DNA from: Fodinibacter sp038258215
GTDB taxonomy: Bacteria; Actinomycetota; Actinomycetes; Actinomycetales; Dermatophilaceae
Reading direction: 5' to 3'
DNA length: 64,000 nt
Assembly: GCA_038258215.1 (NCBI GenBank)
Contig: JBBSQC010000018.1
Span: forward strand, 5,133-69,132
Shown piece by piece: positions 1-8,457 of the stretch. The translations under genes and the position numbers were made by a program. The notes beneath the pieces are model-generated. The model searched no databases and was not told where the DNA came from. It saw only the letters and a list, made by a program, of their open reading frames with translations. The stretch's first letter is position 1. Every line of letters begins with the position of its first letter.

Positions 1-69
1 TCCTACATCGTGGAGAACCTCGCGGATCTCCGCGAGATCACCGACTGGACCTGGACGGGGCTGGCGTGA
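1..69 (+). CDS. xfp: Phosphoketolase, C-terminal end (partial)
   Basis: An open frame runs from the first base to a TGA at 67-69 and encodes 22 residues ending EITDWTWTGLA. The DLREITDWTW block resembles the extreme C-terminus of xylulose-5-phosphate/fructose-6-phosphate phosphoketolases. The identification is supported by the next genes, since xfp-pta-ackA is a common actinobacterial order: phosphoketolase makes acetyl phosphate, which the kinase turns into ATP and acetate. Its stop overlaps the pta GTG, so the three genes are probably one operon. Only the tail is visible, so the call rests on a short motif plus context. Confidence 0.7.
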   Translation, partial: SYIVENLADLREITDWTWTGLA

Positions 70-2135
70 CGGCCGCCACGGGTCTCTTCGTCGTCGGCAC
101 CGAGGCGCGGTCCGGAAAGTCCGCGGTCGCCGTGGGCCTCGCCCACCAGCTCGCCCGCCTCCATGGTCGGGTCGGCGTCTTTCGACCGATCGTGCGCGCC
201 GACGGTGACACCGACGAGCTCTTGGCCGTACTGCTCGACCAGCTGCCGGCCGGGACCCCGGCCGACGCCGCGTGGGGGGTCACCGACGAGGAGTGGCACC
301 GCGACCCCGCGCAGGCCGTGGAGCGCGTGCTGGAGCGCTTCCACGAGGTCGCCGCCGAGCACGACGTGGTCCTCGCCGTGGGCTCGGACTTCACGGGTGT
401 CCCCGCGCCGACGGAGTTCTCCTCCAACGCCGCGATCGCGGCCCACCTCGGTCTGCCGATGGTGCTCGTGCTGCCCGGCGGAGCCGGACCACCCGAGGAC
501 ACGGCATCCTCCGCGGTGTCGGCGGCGGGGGCCGCGACCGCCGCCCACGCTCGGGTGGCGGCGGTGGTGCTCAACCAGGTGGGCGAACCGATGGCGGATG
601 GCGTTCGCTCGGCCACCGAGGCCCGCCTGCCGGCCGTGCCCGTCGTGGTGCTCGCCGAGACACCCCTCCTGCGGGCACCCACCGTCCGAGACCTGCTCGC
701 CGCCTGTGACGGCCACCTCGTGCACGGCGGCGCCGAGCTGTTGGAGCGGGAGTGCCTCGGCCTGGTGGTGGCGGCGATGACGATGCCGCACGTCATCGAC
801 CGGCTCGTGGAGGGAGGAGTGGTGATCGTGCCGGGCGACCGCGAGGACGTCGTCCTGGGGGTGCTGCTCGCCCACCGCTCCACCACCCTGCCGTCCCTGT
901 CGGGCCTGGTCCTCAACGGCGGGTTCCCGCTCTCCGAGCAGGTCGACCGGCTCATCGCGGGCCTCGACCTGGACCTGCCGATCGTCGCCGCCGCGGGAGG
1001 CACCATGGAGGTCGTATCGAGCCTCGGGCGGGTCGAGGGACGGATCACCCGCGAGGCCACCCGCAAGGTGGGGGCCGCCATCGCCATCTCGGATGCCCTG
1101 GCCGAGGTCGCAGCCGCCACCATCGCTGACGAGGTCGGCGGGGAGCGTGTCGTCACCCCGTTGATGTTCGAGCACGAGATCGTCGAGCGGGCCCGGCATG
1201 CAGGCTCGCACGTCGTGCTCCCGGAAGGTGGCGAGGACCGCATCGTGCTCGCCGCAGGGCAGGTGCTCGGGCGAGGCATCGCGCGGCTCACCCTGCTCGG
1301 CGACCCCGACGCGGTGCACCGCTCGGCGAGCCGGCTCGGCGTCGACCTGGGCGACACTCAGGTGCTGGACCCCGGGACCAGCCCACTGCGCGAGCAGTTC
1401 GCGCGGGACTATGCGGCGCTCCGCGCCCACAAGGGCGTCACCCTCGACGTCGCGCACGACCGGGTGGTCGACCCGTCCTACTTCGGCACCATGATGGTCC
1501 ACGCCGGGCTGGCCGACGGCATGGTCTCCGGGTGCGTCACGACCACGGCGCACACCATCCGGCCCGCCCTGGAGATCGTGCGCACGGCACCCGGGGTCCG
1601 CGTGGTGTCCAGCGTCTTTCTCATGTGCCTGGCCGACCGGGTGCTCGTGTACGGCGACTGTGCCGTCAACCCCGACCCGACGGCGGAGGAGCTCGCCGAC
1701 ATCGCCATCTCCTCGGCGGCGACCGCAGCACGGTTCGGGATCACACCGCGCGTCGCGATGCTGTCCTACTCCACCGGGGCGTCGGGCACCGGGGCCGACG
1801 TCGAGAAGGTGCGAGCGGCCACCGCGATGGTGCGCGAGCGCTCACCCGACCTCCTCGTCGAGGGGCCCATCCAGTACGACGCCGCCGTGGACCCGCTCGT
1901 GGCGCGGACCAAGCTCTCCGACAGCGCGGTCGCCGGTCGGGCCACCGTCCTGGTCTTCCCCGACCTCAACACCGGGAACAACACCTACAAGGCCGTGCAG
2001 CGAAGCGCGGCCGCGGTGGCCATCGGCCCGGTGCTCCAAGGCCTCAACCGACCCGTCAACGACCTCTCCCGCGGGGCGCTCGTCAGGGACATCGTCAACA
2101 CCGTCGCCATCACCGCCATCCAGGCCGGCGGCTGA
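66..2135 (+). CDS. pta: Phosphate acetyltransferase (long, DRTGG-domain type)
   Basis: Interconverts acetyl-CoA and acetyl phosphate in the cytoplasm. The 689-residue product has the long three-part layout: an N-terminal P-loop AAA_26/dethiobiotin-synthetase-like domain (GTEARSGKS near residues 11-19), a central DRTGG-type regulatory domain (about 220-340) and the catalytic PTA_PTB domain from about 365 to the end. The catalytic part includes the segments SYSTGASGTGADVEKVR, PIQYDAAVDP and FPDLNTGNNTYKAVQRS typical of the family. The GTG start overlaps the phosphoketolase stop, and the TGA overlaps the ackA ATG by one base, so translation is probably coupled through the operon. Length is normal for the class. 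Confidence 0.95.
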   Translation: MTAATGLFVVGTEARSGKSAVAVGLAHQLARLHGRVGVFRPIVRADGDTDELLAVLLDQLPAGTPADAAWGVTDEEWHRDPAQAVERVLERFHEVAAEHDVVLAVGSDFTGVPAPTEFSSNAAIAAHLGLPMVLVLPGGAGPPEDTASSAVSAAGAATAAHARVAAVVLNQVGEPMADGVRSATEARLPAVPVVVLAETPLLRAPTVRDLLAACDGHLVHGGAELLERECLGLVVAAMTMPHVIDRLVEGGVVIVPGDREDVVLGVLLAHRSTTLPSLSGLVLNGGFPLSEQVDRLIAGLDLDLPIVAAAGGTMEVVSSLGRVEGRITREATRKVGAAIAISDALAEVAAATIADEVGGERVVTPLMFEHEIVERARHAGSHVVLPEGGEDRIVLAAGQVLGRGIARLTLLGDPDAVHRSASRLGVDLGDTQVLDPGTSPLREQFARDYAALRAHKGVTLDVAHDRVVDPSYFGTMMVHAGLADGMVSGCVTTTAHTIRPALEIVRTAPGVRVVSSVFLMCLADRVLVYGDCAVNPDPTAEELADIAISSAATAARFGITPRVAMLSYSTGASGTGADVEKVRAATAMVRERSPDLLVEGPIQYDAAVDPLVARTKLSDSAVAGRATVLVFPDLNTGNNTYKAVQRSAAAVAIGPVLQGLNRPVNDLSRGALVRDIVNTVAITAIQAGG

Positions 2136-3340
2136 TGTCCGCCGGACGGGTCCTCGTCGTCAACGCGGGCTCCTCGTCCTTGAAGTACGAGGTGTTCGAC
2201 GTCTCCACCGGGCGCAGCACGGCCGCCGGCTCGGTGTCCAACGTCGGGGGTCGGGCCCGGCACGTGCACCACGCCCGCGGCGCGGACCTCGACGTCGTCA
2301 TCGACTGTCCCGGTCACGCGGAGGCCTTCGCAGCAGCCTCGGCAGCGCTGGCCTCCCCGGCATCCGGGGACGAGTCCGGACCCCTGCTCGCCGTCGGGCA
2401 CCGGGTCGTGCACGGTGGGTCGCGCTTCACCGAGCCGGTGCTGGTGGACGACGGAGTCCTCGCGGCGCTCGAGGACCTCGGCTCCCTGGCGCCGCTGCAC
2501 AACCCGGCCAACACCGAGGGCATCCGGCGGGCCGGCGAGACCTTCCCCGGTGTGCCCCAGGTCGCGGTGTTCGACACCGCCTTCCATGCCGGCATCCCCG
2601 CGGCGGCACACACGTATGCCGTGCCGCGGGAGTGGCGCACGACCCACCACGTGCGCCGCTACGGCTTCCACGGAAGCTCCTACGCATACGTCTCACGCCG
2701 GATCGCCGATGTCCTCGGTCTCGCGGTCGAGGGCGTGAACACCGTGATCCTCCACCTCGGCAACGGCGCGAGTGCCTGCGCTGTCCGTGGCGGTCGCAGC
2801 GTCGACACGTCGATGGGCCTCACGCCCGGGGAGGGCCTGGTCATGGGCACCCGGTCCGGCGACGTCGACCCCGCGCTCGGTGGGTACCTCGCACGGGTCG
2901 CGCAGCTGTCCACCGAGGGCTACGACCGGGCCCTCACCCGGTCCAGTGGGCTCCTGGGCCTGAGCGGCGTGTCCGACTTCCGGGAGCTCACCGCCCGCCG
3001 CGAGCAGGGCGACCCCGCGGCCACCCTGGCCTTCGACGTGGCGGTTCACCGCATCGTGAAGTACGTCGGGGCGTATGCCGTGGTGCTGGGCCGGGTGGAT
3101 GCCCTCGTCTTCACCGGTGGCATCGGCGAGAACAGTCCCGTCCTGCGCGCAGGCGTCATCGACCGGCTCGGCATCCTGGGCGTCACCCTCGACCCCGCGG
3201 CCAACGACGACGGACCGCCCGAGCGGAGGGTGTCGACCGAGGCCAGCCGCATCCCGACCTGGGTCGTGCCGACCGACGAGGAGGCCCAGATCGCCCGGGC
3301 CGCGCTCGACGTCCTCGGTCTGGACCACCACATCCGCTGA
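2135..3340 (+). CDS. ackA: Acetate kinase
   Basis: Transfers phosphate between acetyl phosphate and ADP, giving ATP plus acetate (or the reverse). At 401 residues it is the usual length. Visible ASKHA-fold motifs are VNAGSSSLKYEVF at the N-terminus, GHRVVHGG, VFDTAFH, the YGFHGSSY segment, HLGNGASACAV and FTGGIGENSPVLR near the C-terminus. The open frame continues far upstream, but the ATG at 2135 overlaps the pta stop (TGATG) and begins exactly at the conserved N-terminus. It is the last gene of the xfp-pta-ackA set; a short gap with its own promoter-like hexamer follows. Confidence 0.97.
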   Translation: MSAGRVLVVNAGSSSLKYEVFDVSTGRSTAAGSVSNVGGRARHVHHARGADLDVVIDCPGHAEAFAAASAALASPASGDESGPLLAVGHRVVHGGSRFTEPVLVDDGVLAALEDLGSLAPLHNPANTEGIRRAGETFPGVPQVAVFDTAFHAGIPAAAHTYAVPREWRTTHHVRRYGFHGSSYAYVSRRIADVLGLAVEGVNTVILHLGNGASACAVRGGRSVDTSMGLTPGEGLVMGTRSGDVDPALGGYLARVAQLSTEGYDRALTRSSGLLGLSGVSDFRELTARREQGDPAATLAFDVAVHRIVKYVGAYAVVLGRVDALVFTGGIGENSPVLRAGVIDRLGILGVTLDPAANDDGPPERRVSTEASRIPTWVVPTDEEAQIARAALDVLGLDHHIR

Positions 3341-3370
3341 CCCCGGACGGAGGCCGGGGCGGGAAGATCC

Positions 3371-3376
3371 TAGAGT
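3371..3376 (+). promoter_or_regulatory. Candidate -10 hexamer TAGAGT for a leaderless amidohydrolase mRNA
   Basis: TAGAGT ends 6 bases before the GTG at 3383, so transcription would start at about the start codon. No Shine-Dalgarno sequence precedes that GTG. The same arrangement recurs at other genes in this window (see findings). Confidence 0.5.
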
Positions 3377-3382
3377 GACCGC

Positions 3383-4930
3383 GTGGCCACGACCCTCTAC
3401 CGCCGAGCGGCGCTGCGCACCCCAGCTCGCGCGGACGCGAGCGCCCTCGTCGTCGAGGGGGCCCGGGTGGCCTGGATCGGTGACGAGCAGGGGGCCCAGG
3501 GACACCTCGACGGTGTCGACGAGGTGGTGGACCTGGACGGGGCCCTCATCCTGCCGGGGTTCGTCGACGCCCACGCCCACGTCTCCCACACCGGGATGGG
3601 GCTGCGGGGGGTGGACCTGGCCGGCACCAGCTCCGTGGTGGCCGCGTTGCGCGCGATCGAGGACGCTGCCCGGCGCCGCGGCGGTCGCCCCGTGTTCGCC
3701 TTCAACTGGCAGGAGCAGGACTGGCCGGAGGGCCGGGCCCCGACGGCCGCGGAGCTGGACCGGGCGAGCTACGGCGGAGTCGTCTACGCGTCTCGCATCG
3801 ACGGCCACTCCGCGGTGGTGTCCAGTGCGCTCGCGCTCATCTCCGGGGCCGACCGCCTCGAGGGGTGGATGGGCGAGGGTTTCGTGACCCGCGACGCCAA
3901 GAACGCGGCTCGTGCGGCCTTCGACGCCGCGCGCAGCCCGGACCAGCGGCGGGAGGACGTCGAGGGCGCCCTCCGCGTCGCCGCCGCCGCGGGCATCGTG
4001 GCCGTCCACGAGTGCGGCGGCCCCCTGCTCACCTCCGCCGGGGACTTCGCCGACGTGCTGGCCGCCGGCACGATGCCGGACCTGCCGCTGACCGTCGGCT
4101 ACTGGGCCGAGGCCGTCACCGACCCTGAGCAGGCCCTCGCCCTCGTCGCCCTGCACGGGGCCGCCGGGCTGGCCGGGGACCTCAACATCGACGGGTCGAT
4201 CGGCTCGCACACCGCCTTCCTTCGCACCGGCTACACCGACGACCCCGCCTGCACCGGCACGTCATACCGCGACGAGGCCGGGGTCCGCGACCACGTCGCC
4301 GCCTGCTCGATGGCTGGGGTGCAGAGCGGTTTCCACGTCATCGGGGACGCCGGCATGGACATCGTCCTCGCCGGCTACGAGGCCGCGGCCGACCTCGTGG
4401 GCTGGGACGTGGTGCGGGCCGGCCGGCCGCGCCTGGAGCACGCCGAGATGGTCGATGACGACGCCGTACGCCGGATGGCGCGACTGGGGATGGTCGCGAG
4501 CGTGCAGCCGGCCTTCGACGCGTTCTGGAGTGGGCCCGAGGGGATGTATGCCGCACGGCTGGGCCGGGAGCGCACGGCAGGCACCAACCGCTTCGCCACG
4601 CTGGTCGGGTCCGGTGTCGAGCTGGCCCTGGGCTCGGACTCACCGGTGACCCCCTTCGCCCCGTGGGAGGCGGTGCGGGCCTGCCTCGAGCACCTCGAGC
4701 CGAGGGAACGACTGGATGCCGCGACCGCTCTCGAGGCGCACACCCGCGGCGGGTGGCTGGCGGCCCGCCGCGCCGACGGGGGAGTGCTCAGGGTGGGGGG
4801 CGCGGCCAGCTTCGCGGCGTGGGAGGTGACCGAGGCGACGGCGGACGGGCTGCCCGACGTGAGCTCCGGGCGCACCCTGCCGAACTGCCTGATGACGGTG
4901 GGCGACGGTGTCGTGCTGCACCGCGGCTGA
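3383..4930 (+). CDS. Amidohydrolase (amidohydrolase 3 / YtcJ-like metal-dependent hydrolase)
   Basis: A 515-residue cytoplasmic hydrolase of the amidohydrolase superfamily. The order of motifs fits a TIM-barrel metal enzyme: GFVDAHAHVSH (metal HxH) near residue 55, VHECGG near 210, the FHVIGDAGMD histidine near 315, RLEHAEM near 350 and ALGSDSPVTPFAPW (metal Asp) near 420. Enzymes of this group cleave amide or related bonds, but the substrate cannot be told from sequence. The GTG start follows a TAGAGT hexamer and lacks a ribosome site, suggesting a leaderless message independent of ackA. It ends in front of a strong convergent hairpin. Confidence 0.85.
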   Translation: MATTLYRRAALRTPARADASALVVEGARVAWIGDEQGAQGHLDGVDEVVDLDGALILPGFVDAHAHVSHTGMGLRGVDLAGTSSVVAALRAIEDAARRRGGRPVFAFNWQEQDWPEGRAPTAAELDRASYGGVVYASRIDGHSAVVSSALALISGADRLEGWMGEGFVTRDAKNAARAAFDAARSPDQRREDVEGALRVAAAAGIVAVHECGGPLLTSAGDFADVLAAGTMPDLPLTVGYWAEAVTDPEQALALVALHGAAGLAGDLNIDGSIGSHTAFLRTGYTDDPACTGTSYRDEAGVRDHVAACSMAGVQSGFHVIGDAGMDIVLAGYEAAADLVGWDVVRAGRPRLEHAEMVDDDAVRRMARLGMVASVQPAFDAFWSGPEGMYAARLGRERTAGTNRFATLVGSGVELALGSDSPVTPFAPWEAVRACLEHLEPRERLDAATALEAHTRGGWLAARRADGGVLRVGGAASFAAWEVTEATADGLPDVSSGRTLPNCLMTVGDGVVLHRG

Positions 4931-4973
4931 CGGCACCCCGGCGGCGTTCGCTGGACAACGAGGGTCTGGGCAG

Positions 4974-5010
4974 GTCAGGGGGTCATCGCTGTGCGCGATG
5001 ACCCCCTGAC
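4974..5010. terminator. Strong hairpin between convergent genes
   Basis: A perfect 16-bp stem (left arm GTCAGGGGGTCATCGC at 4974-4989, right arm 4995-5010) closes a 5-base loop. It lies between the ends of two converging genes (4930 on plus, 5022 on minus), so it can act as a bidirectional terminator. No U-tract follows, which is usual for actinobacterial hairpins. Confidence 0.8.
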
Positions 5011-5021
5011 TCAACGCAGGT

Positions 5022-5906
5022 TCAGCGGACCGTGAGACCTTCCCGGTCCTTGCTTTCCGTGGCGGAGACCTGCGGGGTCTGCCAGACCTTGGCCCGTTTC
5101 AGCAGGACGACGGCCAGGACCGTGACGACCCCCAGGGTGGCGATGCCGGACTCGCCCGCCACGAGGGCCAGACTCACCGGCGTGGTCGAGGCGATCGCGG
5201 CGAAACCGAAGTCGAAGGTGATGTTGGCGGCGCTGTGACCGATTCCCACGGCCCAGGTGCTGCCCGAGCGGTCCCACAGCCAGGCGTAGAAGACGCCGGC
5301 TGCCGTGATCGTCAGCACCACGATCGGAGCGACGATCCACCGTGAGCCCTCGGTGTCGTAGGTCGTGGCGATCAGGACGAGGGGCAGGTGGAAGAGCCCT
5401 TGGACGAACCCGGTCGCCACGGCCGCGCGCCGCTTGGTCGTCAGCTGCTGGACGCGAGGCAGCATGAAGCCGCGCCAGCCGATCTCCTCGCCCATCAGGA
5501 TCACCAGCATGACCGCGAAGTTGATGACGGTGTTGGTCGCGAAGGTGAAGGCCGTGACGCCGGTGATGTGAAGCGGGCGCAGCTGACCTGCCCCGACCAG
5601 CAGCGCCGCACCGAACGCGCCGCCGCAGAGCAGGAGTGGGACACCGACCGCGGAGCCCCACGTTCTCGCCCCGGCCTTCCCGACGCCGATGCTGCGCCAG
5701 AGCTCGCGGCGGGTGCCGCGACGGAACATCGTGAAGGTCAGGATCGAGACCGCTGTGGCGGGCAACAGTGCGGTGAGCAACACGTTGATGCCTGCGTCGG
5801 GGATGGCGAGCGCCAGGGCGATCGTGAGGCCGAAGGTGATGGTGGTGAAGGCGACGACCTCGCGCAGTGGAGCGCGACTCGGGGTGGGGGTCTGGGTGGT
5901 TTCCAT
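5022..5906 (-). CDS. CPBP-family intramembrane glutamic protease
   Basis: A 294-residue protein with about eight hydrophobic segments and the Abi/CPBP signature. MGEEIGWRGFMLPR carries the EExxxR motif near residue 145. It is followed by the FVQGLFHLPL histidine motif and a third conserved block, GIGHSAANITFD. Family members cleave substrates inside the membrane (as in CAAX processing) or provide self-immunity to bacteriocins; the target here is unknown. It lies downstream of a response regulator on the same strand and may be part of what that system controls, although a 75-base gap separates them. Confidence 0.88.
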   Translation of the reverse strand: METTQTPTPSRAPLREVVAFTTITFGLTIALALAIPDAGINVLLTALLPATAVSILTFTMFRRGTRRELWRSIGVGKAGARTWGSAVGVPLLLCGGAFGAALLVGAGQLRPLHITGVTAFTFATNTVINFAVMLVILMGEEIGWRGFMLPRVQQLTTKRRAAVATGFVQGLFHLPLVLIATTYDTEGSRWIVAPIVVLTITAAGVFYAWLWDRSGSTWAVGIGHSAANITFDFGFAAIASTTPVSLALVAGESGIATLGVVTVLAVVLLKRAKVWQTPQVSATESKDREGLTVR

Positions 5907-5981
5907 GCCCTTGAGCCTCGTCCTGCGACGCCTCTCTCGCGTCTGGCTGGCGGACCCTGTGCACCAGGTCTGGAGACGGAG

Positions 5982-6641
5982 TCAGCCGCGACCCGGGACG
6001 GCCAGCCCGGACTCATAGGCGTACATCACGAGCTGCGCACGGTCGCGAAAGCCCAGCTTGGTCAGCAGGTGGCTGACGTGGGTCTTCACCGTGCCGTAGC
6101 CCAGGTGCAGCTGGGCCGCGATCTCCTGGTTGGACAGCCCCCGGGAGACCGCCAGCAGCACCTCGCGCTCGCGGTCGGTGAGGCCGTCGTCGTGCGCCGG
6201 GTCGCGGGCGGCCGGGAGGTTGGCGAACCGCTCGATCAGCCGACGGGTCACCCGCGGGTGCAGGAGCGCCTCACCGGCCGCGACGACCTCGATCGCCTCG
6301 AGCAGCTGGTCGGGCCGGGTGTCCTTGAGCAGGAACCCGCTCGCCCCTGAGCGCAACGCCTCGAGCACCACCTCGTCCTCGTCGAACGTGGTCAGCACGA
6401 GGATCCGGGTCTCCCGGCACGCCGGGTCCGCGAGGATGGTCCGGGTCGCGGCGAGGCCGTCCAGGTGCGGCATCCGGACGTCCATGAGCACCACGTCGGG
6501 CGCGGTCCGCCGGCACAGGGTCACGGCATCCAGCCCGTCTCGCGCTTCCCCGACGACCTCGATGGCCGGTGACGAGCGGAGCAGCAGGACGAACCCGGCC
6601 CGCACCAGGTCCTGGTCGTCGACCACCGCGACCGTGATCAT
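5982..6641 (-). CDS. NarL/LuxR-family response regulator
   Basis: A 219-residue DNA-binding regulator. The receiver domain (residues 1-120) has the acidic pair in VVDDQD, the phosphoacceptor in VVLMDVRMPHLDG, and the later Thr (LTTFDED) and Lys (LLKDTRP). The C-terminal LuxR helix-turn-helix reads LTDREREVLLAVSRGLSNQEIA...GTVKTHVSHLLTKLG. The ATG overlaps the stop of the histidine kinase gene by 4 bases, so the two are a cognate pair translated together. Confidence 0.94.
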   Translation of the reverse strand: MITVAVVDDQDLVRAGFVLLLRSSPAIEVVGEARDGLDAVTLCRRTAPDVVLMDVRMPHLDGLAATRTILADPACRETRILVLTTFDEDEVVLEALRSGASGFLLKDTRPDQLLEAIEVVAAGEALLHPRVTRRLIERFANLPAARDPAHDDGLTDREREVLLAVSRGLSNQEIAAQLHLGYGTVKTHVSHLLTKLGFRDRAQLVMYAYESGLAVPGRG

Positions 6642-7801
6642 CGGCCGCCCCCCGTGGGCATGGTCGCGTACACGCGGAAGCCCTGGCCCTCGACGCCGTA
6701 CGTCAGCGAACCACCGACGAGGCGGGCGCGCTCCTCGAGCCCGACCAGCCCGTGGCCCGGCCCGGTGCTGTGTGCGCCGGCGCGTCCGGGGCCAGGGTCC
6801 CTGACCTCGATGTCGAGCGCCCGGGCCGTGACGCCGACGCTGACCGTGGCCGTCGCCGCGCTGGAGTGCTTGATGATGTTGGTGAGCGACTCCTGGACGA
6901 TCCGGTATGCCGCCAGTGAGACGGCAGCGTCAACCCCGTCGCCCGGCCCCGTCCTGGCCAGGGCGACCGCAAGGCCCGCTGCGCGTACATCCTCGACCAG
7001 GGCGCTCAGGTCATCGAGTCCGTGGGTCGGCGGACGGGTCCCGTCCTCACTCGCCTCACGCAGCATCCCGAGCATCGACCGCGTCTGCTCGAGTGCCTTC
7101 CTGCTGGTGTCCGCGATGATCCCGAGCGACTGCTCGGCAGCGGCCGGATCCGTCCGGATGACGTGCGCACCCACCCCCGCCTGCACGGCGATCAGCGACA
7201 TGCTGTGCGCGACCACGTCGTGCAGCTCCCGTGCGATCCGCAGCCGCTCCTCGGTCACGGCCACCCCCACCCGGTCTCGCTGCTGGTCCCGCCGGGACCG
7301 CAACGCCTCCGCGAGGGCCCAGGCCGCCACCAGCAGCGCGACGCCCAGGGCGACGTCCTTGGCCCGTAGGTCCGGCACCCCCGCCAGCGCCAGCCCCACG
7401 AAGCAGGCGATCCCTGCGCCGAGCCCCACCACGCCCTCGCGCCGACTGCCGTGCGTGGCCAGGGAGAAGAGGCTCAGGGGCATCAGCAGCGACAGCAGCC
7501 CGATGTAGTGGAATGTGCCACTGACCACCAGCGCGCCCACCAGGAACACGGCATACGACGCCACCGGTCGCGTCCGTCGCCACGCCAGCGACCCGGCAGC
7601 GACGGCCGTCGCGAGGGTCGAGAGCACGTTCGGCTCGTGAAGCCGCGGGTCGACGGTGTTCACGTCGGTCGTCAGCAGGGAGGCCAGCGCCAGCACCACA
7701 GCCAGGATCGCGACGACGGCGTCGACGAACGGGTCGACGCGCCGCACCATCAGTTCCCATCCGCCGGACCGGTGTCCCGGAGCAGTCGGCTCGGCACTCA
7801 T
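6638..7801 (-). CDS. Sensor histidine kinase (HisKA_3, DesK/NarX type)
   Basis: A 387-residue membrane kinase. About five transmembrane segments (residues 20-165) are followed by the HisKA_3 box RIARELHDVVAHSMS, whose His is the phosphorylation site, and an HATPase domain (LTNIIKHSSAATATVSV, then GLVGLEERARLVGG). It phosphorylates the regulator encoded next to it. The extracellular portion is minimal, so sensing is probably within the membrane. Upstream of the ATG a TAGCCT hexamer sits exactly 6 bases away (7808-7813), suggesting that the kinase-regulator operon is transcribed leaderless. Confidence 0.92.
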   Translation of the reverse strand: MSAEPTAPGHRSGGWELMVRRVDPFVDAVVAILAVVLALASLLTTDVNTVDPRLHEPNVLSTLATAVAAGSLAWRRTRPVASYAVFLVGALVVSGTFHYIGLLSLLMPLSLFSLATHGSRREGVVGLGAGIACFVGLALAGVPDLRAKDVALGVALLVAAWALAEALRSRRDQQRDRVGVAVTEERLRIARELHDVVAHSMSLIAVQAGVGAHVIRTDPAAAEQSLGIIADTSRKALEQTRSMLGMLREASEDGTRPPTHGLDDLSALVEDVRAAGLAVALARTGPGDGVDAAVSLAAYRIVQESLTNIIKHSSAATATVSVGVTARALDIEVRDPGPGRAGAHSTGPGHGLVGLEERARLVGGSLTYGVEGQGFRVYATMPTGGGR

Positions 7802-7807
7802 GGCCCG

Positions 7808-7813
7808 AGGCTA
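7808..7813 (-). promoter_or_regulatory. Candidate -10 hexamer TAGCCT for the kinase/regulator operon
   Basis: Read on the minus strand, TAGCCT is followed by 6 bases and then the ATG at 7801. This is the spacing expected when transcription starts on the start codon. Confidence 0.45.
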
Positions 7814-7899
7814 CGCGGAAATCGTGCTCCTGACCTCTGCCCAGAGACCTACCTGCATGAGTCCGAAGGCAGAGGACACAACGGGCTGCCGCTGGCTGG

Positions 7900-8334
7900 T
7901 CAGGCCGGCCCGGTGATCTCCCCACCGTCGTACCCGCCGCGGGCTCCGGGGTCTCGCTCGTCGCTCAGGGCGGCGTTGATCTCGGACTGGAGCTCGTCCA
8001 GGCGTGCACGGATGTCCTCGACGTGGGCCTTCTTCTGGGTCCGCCCGTCGACCGGTACGTCGGCCCGCGCCGCCAGCCGGCGAGCCCGACGGGCCCAACC
8101 CAGGGCCATCTCCCGCTCGGCGTCGGTGGCGGCCTGACCGGCGTAGGACTCGGCCATGATCGCGGTGGCGTCGACCCGGGCGCGCACCCGACGGGAGGGG
8201 GAGCGGCTCGCGACGTCCTGAGCCAGGCCCAACAGGCGCTCGCGCGTCTTGGCGTCGGTGAGGAGGAACGCCAGCCGGGGAAGCTGCTTGGCGAGCAGTG
8301 GTCCGTAGCGGATCAGGAGCTGGGCGGGGGTCAC
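7900..8334 (-). CDS. Conserved-looking hypothetical protein, 144 aa
   Basis: Not recognised. The product starts MTPAQLLIRYGPLLAKQLPRL and is mostly helical, rich in Arg and Ala, with no signal peptide or membrane span. A helical stretch near residues 105-125 (AHVEDIRARLDELQSEINAAL) looks like a short coiled coil, followed by a disordered Gly-rich tail. Start is GTG at 8334. It stands alone between the histidine kinase operon and the divergently oriented kamD, so its role cannot be inferred from neighbours. Confidence 0.65.
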   Translation of the reverse strand: MTPAQLLIRYGPLLAKQLPRLAFLLTDAKTRERLLGLAQDVASRSPSRRVRARVDATAIMAESYAGQAATDAEREMALGWARRARRLAARADVPVDGRTQKKAHVEDIRARLDELQSEINAALSDERDPGARGGYDGGEITGPA

Positions 8335-8445
8335 GCCCCCACGATGCCATGCGCCCGTGGTTCAGACTCGGCGTGCCTCCGAGGCATCGACGGGAGATCC
8401 TGTCGAGAAGACCGCCCATCACCGAAATGCTTGCGTCGGAGTTGA

Positions 8446-8451
8446 TAGATT
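8446..8451 (+). promoter_or_regulatory. Candidate -10 hexamer TAGATT for kamDE-kal
   Basis: TAGATT is followed by 6 bases (GACGCC) and the GTG of kamD. No ribosome site is visible, so a leaderless message is likely. No convincing -35 element was identified. Confidence 0.5.
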
Positions 8452-8457
8452 GACGCC

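Noticed and set aside
3..1553. A 516-codon frame antisense to pta
   Set aside because: Shadow of a well-supported gene; no motifs.
4375..4875. Antisense frames in the amidohydrolase gene
   Set aside because: Shadow frames without domains, typical of very GC-rich coding DNA.
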